Assembly (NCBI GenBank): GCA_021521415.1
Contig: JAIQDT010001740.1
Coordinates: forward strand, 1-64,000
Source: Bidens hawaiensis
Lineage: Eukaryota; Streptophyta; Magnoliopsida; Asterales; Asteraceae
DNA length: 64,000 nucleotides
Reading direction: 5' to 3'
In this document: in pieces, positions 32,332 through 44,240 of the stretch
Position numbering within the stretch: the first letter of the stretch is position 1
Layout of the letters: every line of letters begins with the position of its first letter
Notes under the pieces: generated by a model
Told to the model about the DNA's origin: nothing
Seen by the model: the letters and a program-made list of their open reading frames with translations, nothing else
Database searches by the model: none
Made by a program: the position numbers and the translations under genes

Positions 32332-34076
32332 GTAGTCTACTGCTACAAGGATGTATTTATTTCCGAATGAGTTAGGAAATGTGCCCATGAAATCTATTCC
32401 CCATACATCAAAGACTTCACAAATTTGAATGCCTTTCTGATCCATCTCAGTTTTTGCTGAGATGTTTTCGGCTCTTTGACAAGCATCGCATACTTGGATC
32501 AAAGCATGTGTATCTTTGTATATGGTGGGCCAGAAAAATCCTGCATCAAACACCTTTCTGACTGTAGTGGCGGTACCGTGGTGTCCCTCAGTAGGTCCTT
32601 CATGGCAGTGTTTGATAATATCTAAGGTTTCCTTTCCTGCTACACATCTACGAATAACCTGATCTACACTTATCCTAAACAAGTATGGATCTTCCCAGAA
32701 GTAGAATTTAAGGTCGGAAAAGAATTTCCTCTATTGTTGATGAGTAAGTCTTAGGATTCTACAAGCTAGATAGTTCGTGAAGTTGGCAAACCAAGGACTT
32801 TCGTCTTTCTCATGTATGACTGCTTGGATATGCATGAGAACTTCATGTGGAAAATAATCATTGATGATTTCCTCGTGATGTTCCTCTGAAGCTGGGCATT
32901 CTAAACGCGAGAGATGGTATGCGGCTACATTCTCTGCTCCTCTCTTGTCCTTGACTTCTATATCGAATTCTTGGAGTAGTAGGATCCATCGGATAAGTCT
33001 AGGTTTGGCATCTTGCTTTTTGAAGAGGTAACGTATAGCGGCATGGTCGGTGTAAACTATGGTTTTGGAAAAAACGAGGTATGATCTAAATTTTTTAAAG
33101 GCAAAGACTACTGCTGGTAACTCTTTTTCTGTTGTGGTGTAATTTTCTTGTGCATCGTTAAGAGTATTACTAGCAAAGTAAATTGGGTGAAAGTGTTTTT
33201 CCTTGCGTTGTCCGAGTACGGCTCCAACTGCAAAGTCACTTGCATCGCACATGATTTCGAATGGAAGGGTCCAATCGGGTGTAGTCATGATTAGTGCGTT
33301 GACAAGTTTGTCTTTTAATATGTTGAATGATTCAACACATTCTTCAGAGAAGACGAAGGGTGCGTCTTTCTCCAGAAGTTTGGTCATAGGTCTACCAATT
33401 TTGGAAAAGTCATTTATGAAGCGGCGGTAGAATCCTGCGTGACGTAGAAAACTTCTAATGGCTCTGACTGAAGTTGGTGGTGGAAGTTTGGATATGGTTT
33501 CTATTTTGGCCCAATCAACTTCTAGTCCTGCTTGGGATATCTTGTGACCTAGAACGATGCCTTCTTTGACCATAAAATGGCATTTTTCCCAGTTGAGTGC
33601 TAAGTATACTTCTTCACACCTAGCCAACATTTTGTCTAGGTTTTTCAGACAATGATCGAATGAGTCTCCAAAGACTGAGAATTCGTCCATGAAAACTTCC
33701 ATAGAATGTTCGATCATTTCGTGAAAGATGGCCACCATGCAATGTTGGAAGGTGGCTGGTGCATTACATAATCCAAAGGGCATTCTTTGGTAGGCGAAGG
33801 TTCCGTAAGGACATGATAAAGTGGTTTTCTCCTGATCTTCAGGTTCGATGGGAATTTGAAAATATCCGGAGAATCCATCAAGAAAATAGTAGAACATTTT
33901 TCCAAATAATCGCTCAAGCATTTGACCGATAAAAGGAAGTGGAAAATGATCTTTTTTGGTACTACTTGAACTGGACTAACTCAAGGTGAATCTGAGATTG
34001 GGTAGATTAATCCGGCATCAAGTAGTTTGATTACTTCCTTCTTCACCACATCTTGCATGTTGGGATTGAGACGTCT
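32332..34076 (-). pseudogene. Athila-A reverse transcriptase, RNase H and integrase N-terminus
   Basis: The reverse strand gives Athila RT ([50 protein letters not shown]), RNase H ([29 protein letters not shown]) and the integrase zinc region and start of its core ([39 protein letters not shown]). At VDY it is cut by the Athila-B LTR. The catalytic box reads F-M-D-E (33682-33693) rather than the usual F-M-D-D. There is a stop near 33978 in place of Trp, and about 30 residues of RT just after it are deleted. The frame resumes at 44241 beyond Tekay-A. Confidence 0.87.
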
Positions 34077-34081
34077 TTGAT
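34077..34081. repeat. Tekay-A target-site duplication TTGAT, left
   Basis: TTGAT here and at 44236-44240 flank the element exactly. Both lie in Athila-A pol coding sequence, which reads on at the other side. Confidence 0.9.
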
Positions 34082-36039
34082 TGTCACACCCTAGACCACG
34101 GCCTAGGCGTGTGACACATATGTTGGTACCACATTTGTAATTAAATCAGAGTTACGTTCGAAAGAGGAAGTCTTTATAAACATGTGGATTTATATTATAA
34201 CATTTTCATACAAAAGACGGGATTAAAAAGTTTCCCGTTTAATGTTAAAAGATTACTTGTTTTATAATTACAAAACCACCATTCATTTTAATAATAAGTT
34301 AAACAAAAAGATCCGAGCCATCGGATATCTTGAGCACTTCGTTTCTCCAAGCGCTAACCTTGTTCACCTGCAAAATGTAAGAAAATACGTCAACAACGAA
34401 TGCTGGCGAATATGCTGACGCTAAAAATATTTACTTTACTTAATCACCCCTCGATACTACGTAGGTCTCGGCCCAACGTGGCTTAGGAATAATCAAGTTA
34501 AAACCATAAAATTCATAAACTCAAGTCTCTATACTCGGTTCCCCCAGCAAACACCGCAGCGTTCGACTAGTTGAGTGCCTATACGTATACACAAGGTCAT
34601 ACTCCCCACAGGCGAGCGTAATTGTGACCATGTGTGATGTGCCCACCACATATGTAAAGATCTAGACAAACGTACACGATGGCCTGAGGCCAGTATTTAT
34701 ACCCTTGTTTATAAATGTTTTAGAGACACTCAGTCTCATGTAAAGTTTTCTTATAACACGTTGACTCGTTTGAAAACAAGTTTGTAAAAGTTGGGGCGTA
34801 TTCACCTTTTAATTTGGATCGGCTTTAAAAACCGTCCGAAGGTCTTTCCCGTTGCTATATCGCACCTATAGTACGAGTATAACCAATTGTTAGTCGGATA
34901 TACAATCCGGCTTAAGACCTTTAGTCTTATTTTATAAACTTTACCTCGATGAATCTTTAGTTCAAAATCTCTTTTACTTTAAAACCTTTAGTTTAAAAGT
35001 AATTTATAAATCTTTAGTTTATTTATAAAACCCTACGTTTCTTCTTCTCTAAGAAACGTATTCTTTTCTTTTCTTTTCTTTATAATTTAAGAATAGTTAT
35101 TTATTCCTTATATAATATTTATAACAAAGAGAATATATATATATACTTACATACATATATACATATTTATTTTTCATAATTTCTTCTTTTATTCTTTCTT
35201 TGTTATATTTTCTTTTCTTTTATCGAGGTATCGAGTATAACCTCGACTTAAGGTTTAAGCCTTTATAATATTTTATTATTATTTTATTCGGGCATTATGC
35301 CTACCTTTGTTCGGCTTATAAACCCTAATAACTCGAGCAGCACTCCAACGCCACTTTGCCTTCTTTTATCTTCTTGATCAAACTTCCTTTCTCGTCACCC
35401 TTTCCTTAGCACGCCAAACGATGAACACCAAAACTTTCACCACTCGTCGGAACGCTTTCCAAGACTAATCATCATGGTGTTGGGGAACAACAAACTCCTT
35501 CTTGGTTGATACGTCGGTGGAAGATGGTACGAACAACGAGGAAACGATGGCATGGAAAATGATGAATCGAGACACGCTTTTCGAGGTGGATTGATGGAAT
35601 GATTTAGAAATTCTAGTGAGATGTTAGAGAGAGAGAGAGAGGAGTGGGCTGATTTGGGATGTGGAATGAGAATCTCGGACTTGCTATTTATAGGCAAAAT
35701 CTGGAGCAGGCCCGTCGCGTATCGCGACGTAGCCCTGAATCGTCACCCAGTAGGTGTGGACACGTGGCAGAACTTGTGACAGAGGTGTCAGACCTTGTCA
35801 TCGCGATACGCGATGACGTATCTTCTACGACGATCGCGTATCGTCGTTGACCCTCTTCTAGAAGGTTTGACTAAGCCCTTCACGATACGCGATGGGCTTG
35901 TCCTTTGTCCCGTCGCGTATCGCTATGGGACAGAAAATCAGAATTTTCATTTCAAACCCTAATGTTTGGAATTTTGACATTTTTGGTCCTTTGACTTCGG
36001 AAACTTGGTGTTTTTGATCCGATATTTTCACGATGTTAC
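34082..36039 (-). mobile_element. Tekay-A 3' LTR
   Basis: 1958 bases, TG...CA. A reverse-strand TATA box CTATAAATAG is at 35684-35693. Just upstream of it (higher coordinates) are CG-rich palindromes such as TCGCGATACGCGA. Compared with the 5' LTR it lacks roughly 80 bases in the CACGTG-rich part and a palindrome unit beside the TATA box. Confidence 0.9.
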
Positions 36040-36053
36040 ATCCTCCCCACCTT
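36040..36053 (-). promoter_or_regulatory. Tekay-A polypurine tract
   Basis: The reverse strand reads TAAGGTGGGGAGGA, directly followed by the LTR start TGTAACATCG. Position and purine content are as expected for plus-strand priming. Confidence 0.85.
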
Positions 36054-37350
36054 AGAATAAATCTCGTCCTCGAGATTGCTTCTTTTGAATAGATGGGGGT
36101 ATTTCTTCCTCATTTCGGATTCGAGTTCCCATGTATACTCGGGTCCTCTTCGAGAGTCCCATTTTAACTTAACAATTTTCAATGTTCGTCTTTTCAACTT
36201 CTTTGTTTTTGAATATTCAATTTGAATTGGTTTTTCAACAAATTTTAAATTTTCGTTTATTTCAACATCTTTTAATGGCATCGATAGAGATTCGTCGGCT
36301 AAACACTTTCGCAGATTTGAGACATGGAATACGTCGTGTATCCTTTGCATTTCCTCGGGCATTCGCAAACGGTATGCAACAGTACCAATTCGTTCTAGTA
36401 CCTCGAAGGGCCCAACGAATCGAGGACTTAGTTTTCCTTTCTTACCGAAGCGAACGACGCCTCTCCATTGCGAGACTTTCAAAAGAACTTTGTCACCAAC
36501 ATTGAATTCCAACGGCTTACGACGGACATCGGCGTAACTCTTTTGGCGATCATGTGCTGTCTAAAGTCGTTCTCGGATTTGAAGAATCTTGTCGGTGGTT
36601 TCTTGGACTATCTCGGCTCCAAATAATTGATTGTCTCCGGTTTCAGACCAACATACGGGCGTTCTACATTTACGACCATATAATGCCTCGAATGGTGCGG
36701 CTTGAATACTTGTGTGATAGCTATTGTTGTACGAGAATTCAATTAGGGGTAAGTGGTCATCCCAACTTCTACCTAAGTCGATCACACAAGCGTGGAGCAT
36801 GTCTTCCAACATTTGAATTGTCCTTTTGCTTTGCCCATCAGTTTGTGGATGATAGGCGGTGCTAAGGTTTAGCTTTGTACCTAACGCTTGTTGGATCAGA
36901 AATTATACGCGCTAGTCTCGATCAGAAGTAAGATGTAAAATGACTGTCTCGATCAGAAATTATAGATAGCGGTACTCCATGTAAAGCAACGATGTCGTTC
37001 ACATAAATACGCGCTAGTCTATCCATTGAGTATGAGTCATTGATGGGTATGAAATGTGCGGATTTTGTTAATCGATCCACGATAACCCACATAGCATTAT
37101 GTTGTCGAGTCGTTTTTCGGAGCTTTGTAATGAAATCCATAGTGATTAACTCCCACTTCCATACGGGAAGTTCGGGTTGCTGAAGCAATCCCGAAGGTTT
37201 TTGGTGTTCAGCCTTGACCTTCAACCACGTTAAACATTTCGCAACATGTGAAGCGATGTCCTTTTTCATCCCATTCCACCAGTAGTTTGGTCTAAGATTT
37301 TGGTACATTTTGTCACTACCGGGGTGCATCATTTACTTGGACTTATGAGC
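36054..37350 (-). pseudogene. Tekay-A integrase with chromodomain (broken)
   Basis: Three pieces in successive frames. 36922-37332: zinc region ([17 protein letters not shown], with one zinc-ligand Cys replaced by Trp in [11 protein letters not shown]) and core ([22 protein letters not shown]). 36561-36812: core end ([18 protein letters not shown]). 36036-36512: GPF region (GKLSPRFVGPFEVL) and C-terminal chromodomain (GPEYTWELESEMRKKYPHLF). Around 36890-36960 a short stretch is duplicated (CTCGATCAGAA copies), interrupting the core between the second Asp and the Glu. The chromodomain identifies the chromovirus branch; in living elements it guides insertion through histone marks. Confidence 0.85.
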
Positions 37351-37392
37351 TTCGTTCATGATTTTCTCACACAAGTCTCCAATAATTGGTAC

Positions 37393-38709
37393 TCAAATCC
37401 AATTACTGAGTCTAAGGATACCAACGTCACCCTTAACTAGCAAGTCAATGGTGTCGTTACGTTTTTCATCGGAGATTTGGTTTTCATTGATCGCTTGAGT
37501 TTGAGCGGATTTGATTTGTTCGAAAAGATCGACTTGAAGTTCTAGCCTTAGCGCTCCGACTCTTTTTGGCTTTTCATGCTCCTTACGACTTAGGGCATCG
37601 GCCACGACATTGGCTTTGCCTTTATGATAAACGATCTTGTAGTCGTAGTCGTTGAGAGTTTTTGTCCATCGTTGTTGTCGCATGTTAAGTTCTTTTTGAT
37701 CAAAGATGTGTTTTAAGCTTTTATGATCAGTGTACACGGTAAATCTTACTCCATAGAGATAGTGCCTCCATATCTTTAGTGCAAAGATTATGGCGCCCAA
37801 CTCTAGATCGTGAGTTGTTTAGTTCTTTTCGTGCACCTTGAGTTGACGAGAGGCGTAAGAGATTACTTTCTTTCGTTGCATTAGTACACATCCCAAACCG
37901 GAATGAGATGCGTCACTAAAGAAAACGAAATCTTTGGTACCTTCTGGCAAGGTCAGTATAGGTGCTTGGGTAATCTTTTGTTTGAGTATATCGAACGCCT
38001 CTTGTTGTTTTGTTCCCTATACATACTTGACATTTTTACGAGTTAAAGAGGTTAGAGGAATAGCTATACGAGAGAAATTTTCAACGAAACTTCGATAATA
38101 GCCAGCCAATCCCAAGAAACTTCGAATCTCGGTTGGAGACTTTGGAATTTCCCACTTCGAGATGGCTTCGATTTTAACGGGAACGACTTGAATACCATTG
38201 ATGTTGATGACATGCCCAAGAAATTGTACTTCGTTCAACCAGTACTCGCATTTTGAGAACTTGGCGTACAACTTTTTGGCTCTAAGTATTTCAAGTAAGG
38301 TTCGAAGGTGATTTTCATGATCAACCTTAGACTTAGAATAAATAAGTATTTCGTCGATGAATACGATAACAAATTTATCCAAGTAAGGTTTACAAATTCG
38401 ATTCATCATATCCATGAACGCAGCTGGCGCATTAGTAAGTCCAAACGGCATGAAGGTGAACTCATAATGGCCATACCTTGTTCGGAAAGCAATTTTCGGA
38501 ATATCCTCGGATTGGACTTTGAGTTGATGGTAACCAGAACGGAGATCGATTTTGGAAAAGAAACTCGCACCTTGAAGTTGGTCGAAAAGATCATCGATTC
38601 GAGGGAGTGGATAACGATTCTTGATTGTGACTTTGTTTAGAGCATGATAATAAATACACATGAGCATGGATCCATCCTTCTTTTTAACAAATAATAATGG
38701 CGCTCCCAT
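37393..38709 (-). pseudogene. Tekay-A reverse transcriptase and RNase H (broken)
   Basis: 38017-38709 encodes RT ([55 protein letters not shown]). The catalytic box is F-I-D-E (38350-38361) where F-I-D-D is usual. RNase H follows in shifted frames (37800-38016) and in 37393-37800 ([36 protein letters not shown]). Stops near 38016 and 37817 split the polyprotein. Confidence 0.87.
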
Positions 38710-38949
38710 GGTGATGAACTCGGTCGAATAAAGCCTTTTTCGAGAAGCTCGTAGAGTTGTTTCTTTAGTTCCTTCATCTCAGTTGGAGCAAGACGATATG
38801 GTGCCTTGGCGATCGGAGCAGTACCGGGAATAAGATCGATCCTAAACTCTACTTCATGATCGGAAGGAATTCCAGGAAGTTCATCAGGAAAGACATCAGA
38901 AAAGTCGAAGACTATAGGTACGTCATTTATCTACTTCGGTTTGGATTCT

Positions 38950-40648
38950 TTAGTGACGTAGGCCATGAATTCTAAGCATCCTTGAATCAAACATTTGTTA
39001 GCCCAAATCATGGAAATTATGCTAACTTGGCCAACGTCTTTGTCCCCTTCAATTCAAATGGTTTGTTTATCAGGGGCTGGAAATTCGACAGTTTTGCTAT
39101 TGCAAATGATACGAGCATGGTTATCGGATAACCAATCCATACCAAGTACAATGTCAAAACCAACAAGATTCATAGGCAACAAACGAATAGGCATAATATA
39201 ACCAGCTAATAGAATTTTTCCGTTTTCAAGGGCTTCGGAGATTTTGATCATTTCGCCGCTAGCAGTCTCGACGCTTTGAGTTTTATTTAACTTCTTTAAG
39301 GTTCATTTAATAGACTACAAAAGCTGTAATATATAAAACTTAAATTGGCACCCGAATCAAACAAAACTCTAGCATAGGTGTCATTGACTAGAAATGTACC
39401 GGTGATGGTTTCTGGCATGTCAGCTGCTTGTTTTGTGTCGAGTACGAAGACTCTTGCATTTCCTTTCTTGTTCTGACCACTTCCACCCGCACCACCAGTC
39501 GCGGATTTGTCCTTTGGGCATTCGAAGCTTAGATGTCCCATCTCCTTACAGTTATAACACGCCATTTTCTTCTTCCAGCAATCAGTAGTTGCGTGGCCAG
39601 GTCTTTGGCAGGATTCACAAACGGTTGATGAAACATGTCGGCATTGTCCTCGATGGCACTTTCTACAGATCTTGCAAAATGGAGCGTTTGAGTTAAATCC
39701 AGTTCGACTTTGATTTGTGCCCTTGCCTTTGAAGTGGGCGCCTCCGCCAGTTCTCCCTTGGTTGTTGTTTGTTGACATTTTCTTGTCTTCCTCTTTATTG
39801 CGGACAAGGCCGCTCATCAGATATCCCGCTAACTCCATCGCGGAGTCGGCCGTTTGAGGAAGATGAGACCTCACCATATCGCGGATTTCCTGCGGTAATC
39901 CCCAAATATATCGTGTAACTTTGCTGGACTCAGGGTTAACCAGCTAGGGAACTATGCGACAGTATTCATGAAACTTTGTGTTGTATTCTCGAAGATTTGT
40001 CCCAATAACCTTATGATTAAGAAACTTAGTTTGGATTTGGTCAGTTTTGTGCATCGGACAAAATTTCACCAAAAGCATCGCTTTGAATTCTTCCAATGAA
40101 AGGTTGTATAGCACTTGACGTCCCTTGCTTAGTATCAACGTGTTCCACCACTCCAATGCCTCACCTCTAAACATTTGTGCGGGGTATTGTATCATTTCTT
40201 GACTCGAACACTTACTTATAATGACAATTGATTCCATCTTCTCGAGCCATCTAACAGTTGTGATAGCTCCTTTGTCCCCATAAAATTCTTTCGGTCCGAA
40301 ATACTTGAAGTCCTTGAACGAGCAACCACCAATATTCAACCTTTTAAATTCTTGACGAATTCCACCATCAGCATTCGATTCATGAACACTCTCCTCAACA
40401 TGGTATGGCTTCGGACGGGATTTAGCTGATTTTCAGGAGAGTTCAACGGATTGAGAATGTTTAGAGTGTTTCGATTGAGATCTAGCCATAGATTCTTCCC
40501 TAACCGCTTCTTTAATCATTCTTTGTATTTGACTCATATATTTATCGGGAATTGGTTCAACTTGTTTATTTTCAAGGCCCTTCCCTTTCTCTTTTCTTAT
40601 TTCATCATCTTTTCATGCATTCTCTATATTGTTACTTTGTTGAGACAT
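38950..40648 (-). pseudogene. Tekay-A gag and protease (broken)
   Basis: Gag starts at the ATG 40646-40648 (MSQQSNN) but meets a stop after about 11 codons and another near 40440. The Gag domain (YFGPKEFYGDKGAITTVRWL, GEALEWWNTLI) is open at 39944-40339. After a stop, 39296-39877 carries three CCHC-type knuckles (CKICRKCHRGQC, CESCQRPGHATTDC, CYNCKEMGHLSFEC) and the protease active site (ARVLFDSGANLSFI). The protease C-terminal part (VGFDIVLGMDWLSDNHARI) lies in the frame at 39054-39251. In chromoviruses this product would form the virus-like particle. Confidence 0.85.
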
Positions 40649-40995
40649 TTGTTCTTTTTCATGTTTTCTTTAACTGAAATTTTAACAAATTTTCTCTTAT
40701 TAAACATACATTTTATTTATTCCACATATGGGTTACTACATCACATACATATATATATACATCCATACTTGATGTATATATATTTATTCTTATCCTATAT
40801 TTACATAACACATAACACAACAATATTACATTAACAAACACACTTCTCCCAACTTGTTCTTCTTTAATCTCTCATGAACTTCTTTACCACCTTTGTCAGT
40901 TTGTTACATTTGCGAAGAAGCGTCTCTCCTATCTTCTTCTTTTTCTTCTCATCAACAGCCATCTTCTTCCTTAATTCATCTGTTTCATGTAATGC

Positions 40996-42025
40996 TCAGT
41001 CTAGGTGTTCTTCCTGTGACTGAAGGATCTCGTTGGGGTATTCGTATCTTGGCGGTGGGTCGTGGTAACCCATCATGACTACATCGAAATAGTTCTTTGG
41101 ATCTTGATATGGAGATGCGGTCATATAGGATGAGTAGTTGAAGAACGCCTCGGCAGCTTCATTCTGTTGGCGGATTTCGTCTTCTTGTTCTTCCACTGTT
41201 GGGATTGTGCCTTGGTAGGGTGGGAAGCTTGATGATGCTTTGTTTCGGAGTTCTTCAAGGTATTGCATATAGGGACCAACTAAACCATAACTTGGAATTT
41301 GGGGAGTGAGCGATTCTTCTATTCAAGTCGACATCTCGTTGGGATGATCAGGGTATTCCTCTTTCGGTTCTTCCTCGGATTCTTCCTCTAGGTCTTCTTC
41401 TTCAGGTTCTTCTTCCTCTTCTGGAACAATCTCCTTCACAATTGGGGCATTCTGAAACTTTCATACGGCATCATTACTCTCATTTTGGGTTTGCTGGACG
41501 GTCCTTCACCATTCATGGGACAGGAGTCAACAGAATCGTAGGCGGAGCTTCCAGTATGCCATCTTCGTTGGTCAGTATGGCATTGCATCCAGTCAGATGA
41601 GGGAGATATTGGTTCCTCTTTGATTGGTCGGTTGGAGATAAAAGTATATGAAGGGTGAGGATTTGGAGGTAGATATGTTGGATTGACAGGTGAGTAGTAA
41701 GATGGGACCTGAGATGGTTGATATGTATGGATCTCGGATGGGTGATATGTTGGAATTTCGGATGGGTGGTACATGGGTATTGTGGTGGGTGGTAGCTTGA
41801 GTGCCTTGGAGGTTCACTTCTTGTCATGGGCGGACTATCGGGTAGGTTAATTGGGTAATGTCCGGTTCCAGGGAATTGAAATAGTTTAGTTCGATCATGT
41901 TCCACGTCTTGGTTGAAAAATGCTTCGTAATAATCTTCACTCATGTTGTCCTTTGGAAATGGTTCGGGTATTCCGGCTCTTTTTGCTTCACGTTCATAAC
42001 TTTCCATTAACTTCTTGAAAGACAT
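40996..42025 (-). pseudogene. Tekay-A accessory ORF upstream of gag
   Basis: Between the primer-binding site and gag lies an extra coding region. It starts at 42025 with MSFKKLMESYEREAKRAGIP, runs into a Pro/Ser/Tyr/His-rich repeat (YHPPQYP, TYHPSEIPTYHPSEIHTYQP), and ends in an acidic, aromatic part (AAEAFFNYSSYMTASPYQDP, DPPPRYEYPNEI). It now sits in three frames (41513-42025, 41436-41774, 40996-41268), so at least two indels have occurred. About 350 bases of AT-rich sequence separate it from the gag ATG. I know no function. It could be an N-terminal extension of Gag, but the spacing argues for a separate ORF. Confidence 0.6.
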
Positions 42026-42181
42026 CTAAAAATTTGGGTGGTTTAGAGTGAGGAGGGAAAGAAAAGGTTTACCAGCCTATCTTATCCCTATTTCAATTAA
42101 ACAAGTAATGAAAATATTTTCCTATACTTGGATCGAAGCTTAGGTATTATCTTGTAATACCTAATTCGCTAAGATCGACGG

Positions 42182-42193
42182 CTCTGATACCAA
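42182..42193 (-). promoter_or_regulatory. Tekay-A primer-binding site, initiator Met tRNA type
   Basis: The reverse strand reads TGGTATCAGAGC five bases after the LTR end GTGTGACA. This is the usual match to the 3' end of initiator methionine tRNA. Confidence 0.9.
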
Positions 42194-42198
42194 CACTT

Positions 42199-44235
42199 GT
42201 CACACCCCAGACCACGGCCTAGGCGTGTGACACATATGTTGGTACCACATTTGTAATTAAATCAGAGTTATGTTAGAAAGCGGAAGTCTTTATAAACATG
42301 TGGATTTATATTATAAAATTTTAATACAAAAGACGGGATTAAAAAGTTTCTCGTTTAATGTCAAAAGATTACTTGTTTTATAATTACAAAACCACCATTC
42401 ATTTTAATTATAAGTTATGCAAAAAGAACCGAGCCATCGGATATCTTGAGCACTTCGTTTTTCCAAGCGCTAACCTTGTTCACCTGCAAAATGTAAGAAA
42501 ATACGTCAGCAACGAATGCTGGTGAATATGTTGATGCTAAATATATTTACTTTACTTAATTACCCCTCGAGACTACGTAGGTCTTGGCCCAACGTGGCTT
42601 AGGAATAATCAAGTTAAAACCATACAATTCATAAACTCAAGTCTCTATACTCGGTTCCCCAGCAAACACCGCAGCGTTCGACTAGTAGAGTGCCTATACG
42701 TATACACAAGGTCATACTCCCCGCAGGCGAGCGTAATTGTGACCAAGTGTGATGTGCCCACCACATATGTAAGGATCCAGACAAACGTACACGATAGCCT
42801 TAGGCCAGTATTTATACCCTTGTTTATGAATGTTTTAGAGACACTCAGTCTCATGTAAAGTTTTTCATATAAAACGTTGACTCATTTGAAAACAAGTTTG
42901 TAAAAGTTGGGGCGTATTCACTTTATGATTTGGATCGGCTTCAAACACCATCCGAGGGTCTTTCCCGTTGCTATCTCGCACCTATAGTACGAGTATAACC
43001 AATTGTTAGTCGGATATAAAATCCGGCTTAAGACCTTTAGTCTTATTTTATAAACTTTACCACGATGACTCTTTAGTTCAAAATCTCTTTTACTTTAAAA
43101 CCTTTAGTTTAAAATTAATTTATAAACCTTTAGTTTATTTATAAAACCCTACGTTTCTTCTTCTCTATGAAACGTATTCTTTTCTTTATTATTTAATAGT
43201 TATTTATTCCTTAAATAATATTTATAACAAAGAGAATATATATATACTCACTCACATATATACATAATTATAATTATTCATAATTTCTTCTTTTATTATT
43301 TCTTTGTTATATTTTCTTTTCTTTTATCGAGGTATCGAGTATAACCTCGACTTAATGTTTAAGCCTTTATAATATTTTATTATTATTATTTTATTTGGGC
43401 ATTATGCCTACCTTTGTTCGGCTTATAAACCCTAATAACTCGAGCAGCACTCCAACGCCACTTTGCCTTCTTTTATCTTCTTGATCAAACTTCCTTTCTC
43501 GTCACTCTTTCCTTAGCACGCCAAACGATGAACACCAAAACTTTAACCTCTCGTTGGCACGCTTTCCAAGACTAATCATCAGGGTGTCGGGGAACAACAA
43601 ACTCCTTCTTGGTTGATACGTCGGTGGAAGATGGTAAGAACAACGAGGAAACGATGGCACGGAAAACGATGCATCAGGACACGCTTTTTGAGGTGGATTG
43701 ATGGAATGATTTAGAAATTCTAGTGAGATGTTAGAGAGAGAGGAGTGAGCTGATTTGGGATGTGGAATGAGAATCCCGAACTTGCTATTTATAGGCAAAA
43801 TCTGGAAGCCCATCGCGGTACGCGATGGCCTTCAGCAGGCCCATCGCATATCGCAACGTAGTCCTGAATCGTCACCCAGTAGGTCTGCCACGTGGCAGAC
43901 GGTGTGCCACGTGTGGATACGTGGCGGACGATGTGCCACGTGTGGACACGTGGCAGAACTTGTGCCACTTGTACCAGAGGTGTCAGACCACGGCATCGCG
44001 ATACGCGATGACGTAGCTTCTACGACGATCGCGTATCGCCGTTGACCCTCTTCTAGAAAGTTTGACTAAGCCCTTCGTGATACGCGATGGGCTTGTCCTT
44101 TGTCCCGTCGCGTATCTCTATGGGACATAAAATCAGAATTTTCATTTTAAACCCTAAGGTTTGGAATTTTGACATTTTTGGTCCTTTGACTTTGGAAACT
44201 TGGTGTTTTTGATCCGATATTTTCACGATGTTACA
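42199..44235 (-). mobile_element. Tekay-A 5' LTR
   Basis: 2037 bases, TG...CA, colinear with the LTR at 34082-36039. A reverse-strand TATA box is at 43785-43794. Directly upstream lie palindromes of the CATCGCGATACGCGATG type (43806-44115) and, at 43885-43970, three to four repeats with CACGTG or ACGTGG cores. As the 5' LTR it would drive transcription toward lower coordinates. Confidence 0.9.
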
Positions 44236-44240
44236 TTGAT
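44236..44240. repeat. Tekay-A target-site duplication TTGAT, right
   Basis: Exact partner of 34077-34081. Confidence 0.9.

Larger units (their letters stand above)
34082..44235 (-). mobile_element. Tekay-A: complete Ty3/gypsy chromovirus with both LTRs
   Basis: 10,154 bases. Both LTRs run forward TGTCACAC...GATGTTACA, the target duplication is a perfect TTGAT, a primer-binding site is at 42182-42193 and a polypurine tract lies just above 36039. Order on the reverse strand: 5' LTR, accessory ORF, gag, protease, RT, RNase H, integrase, chromodomain, 3' LTR. Structure is complete but many frames carry stops or shifts, so it could move only with help, if at all. It interrupts the RT/protease linker of Athila-A and is therefore younger than it. 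Confidence 0.93.
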
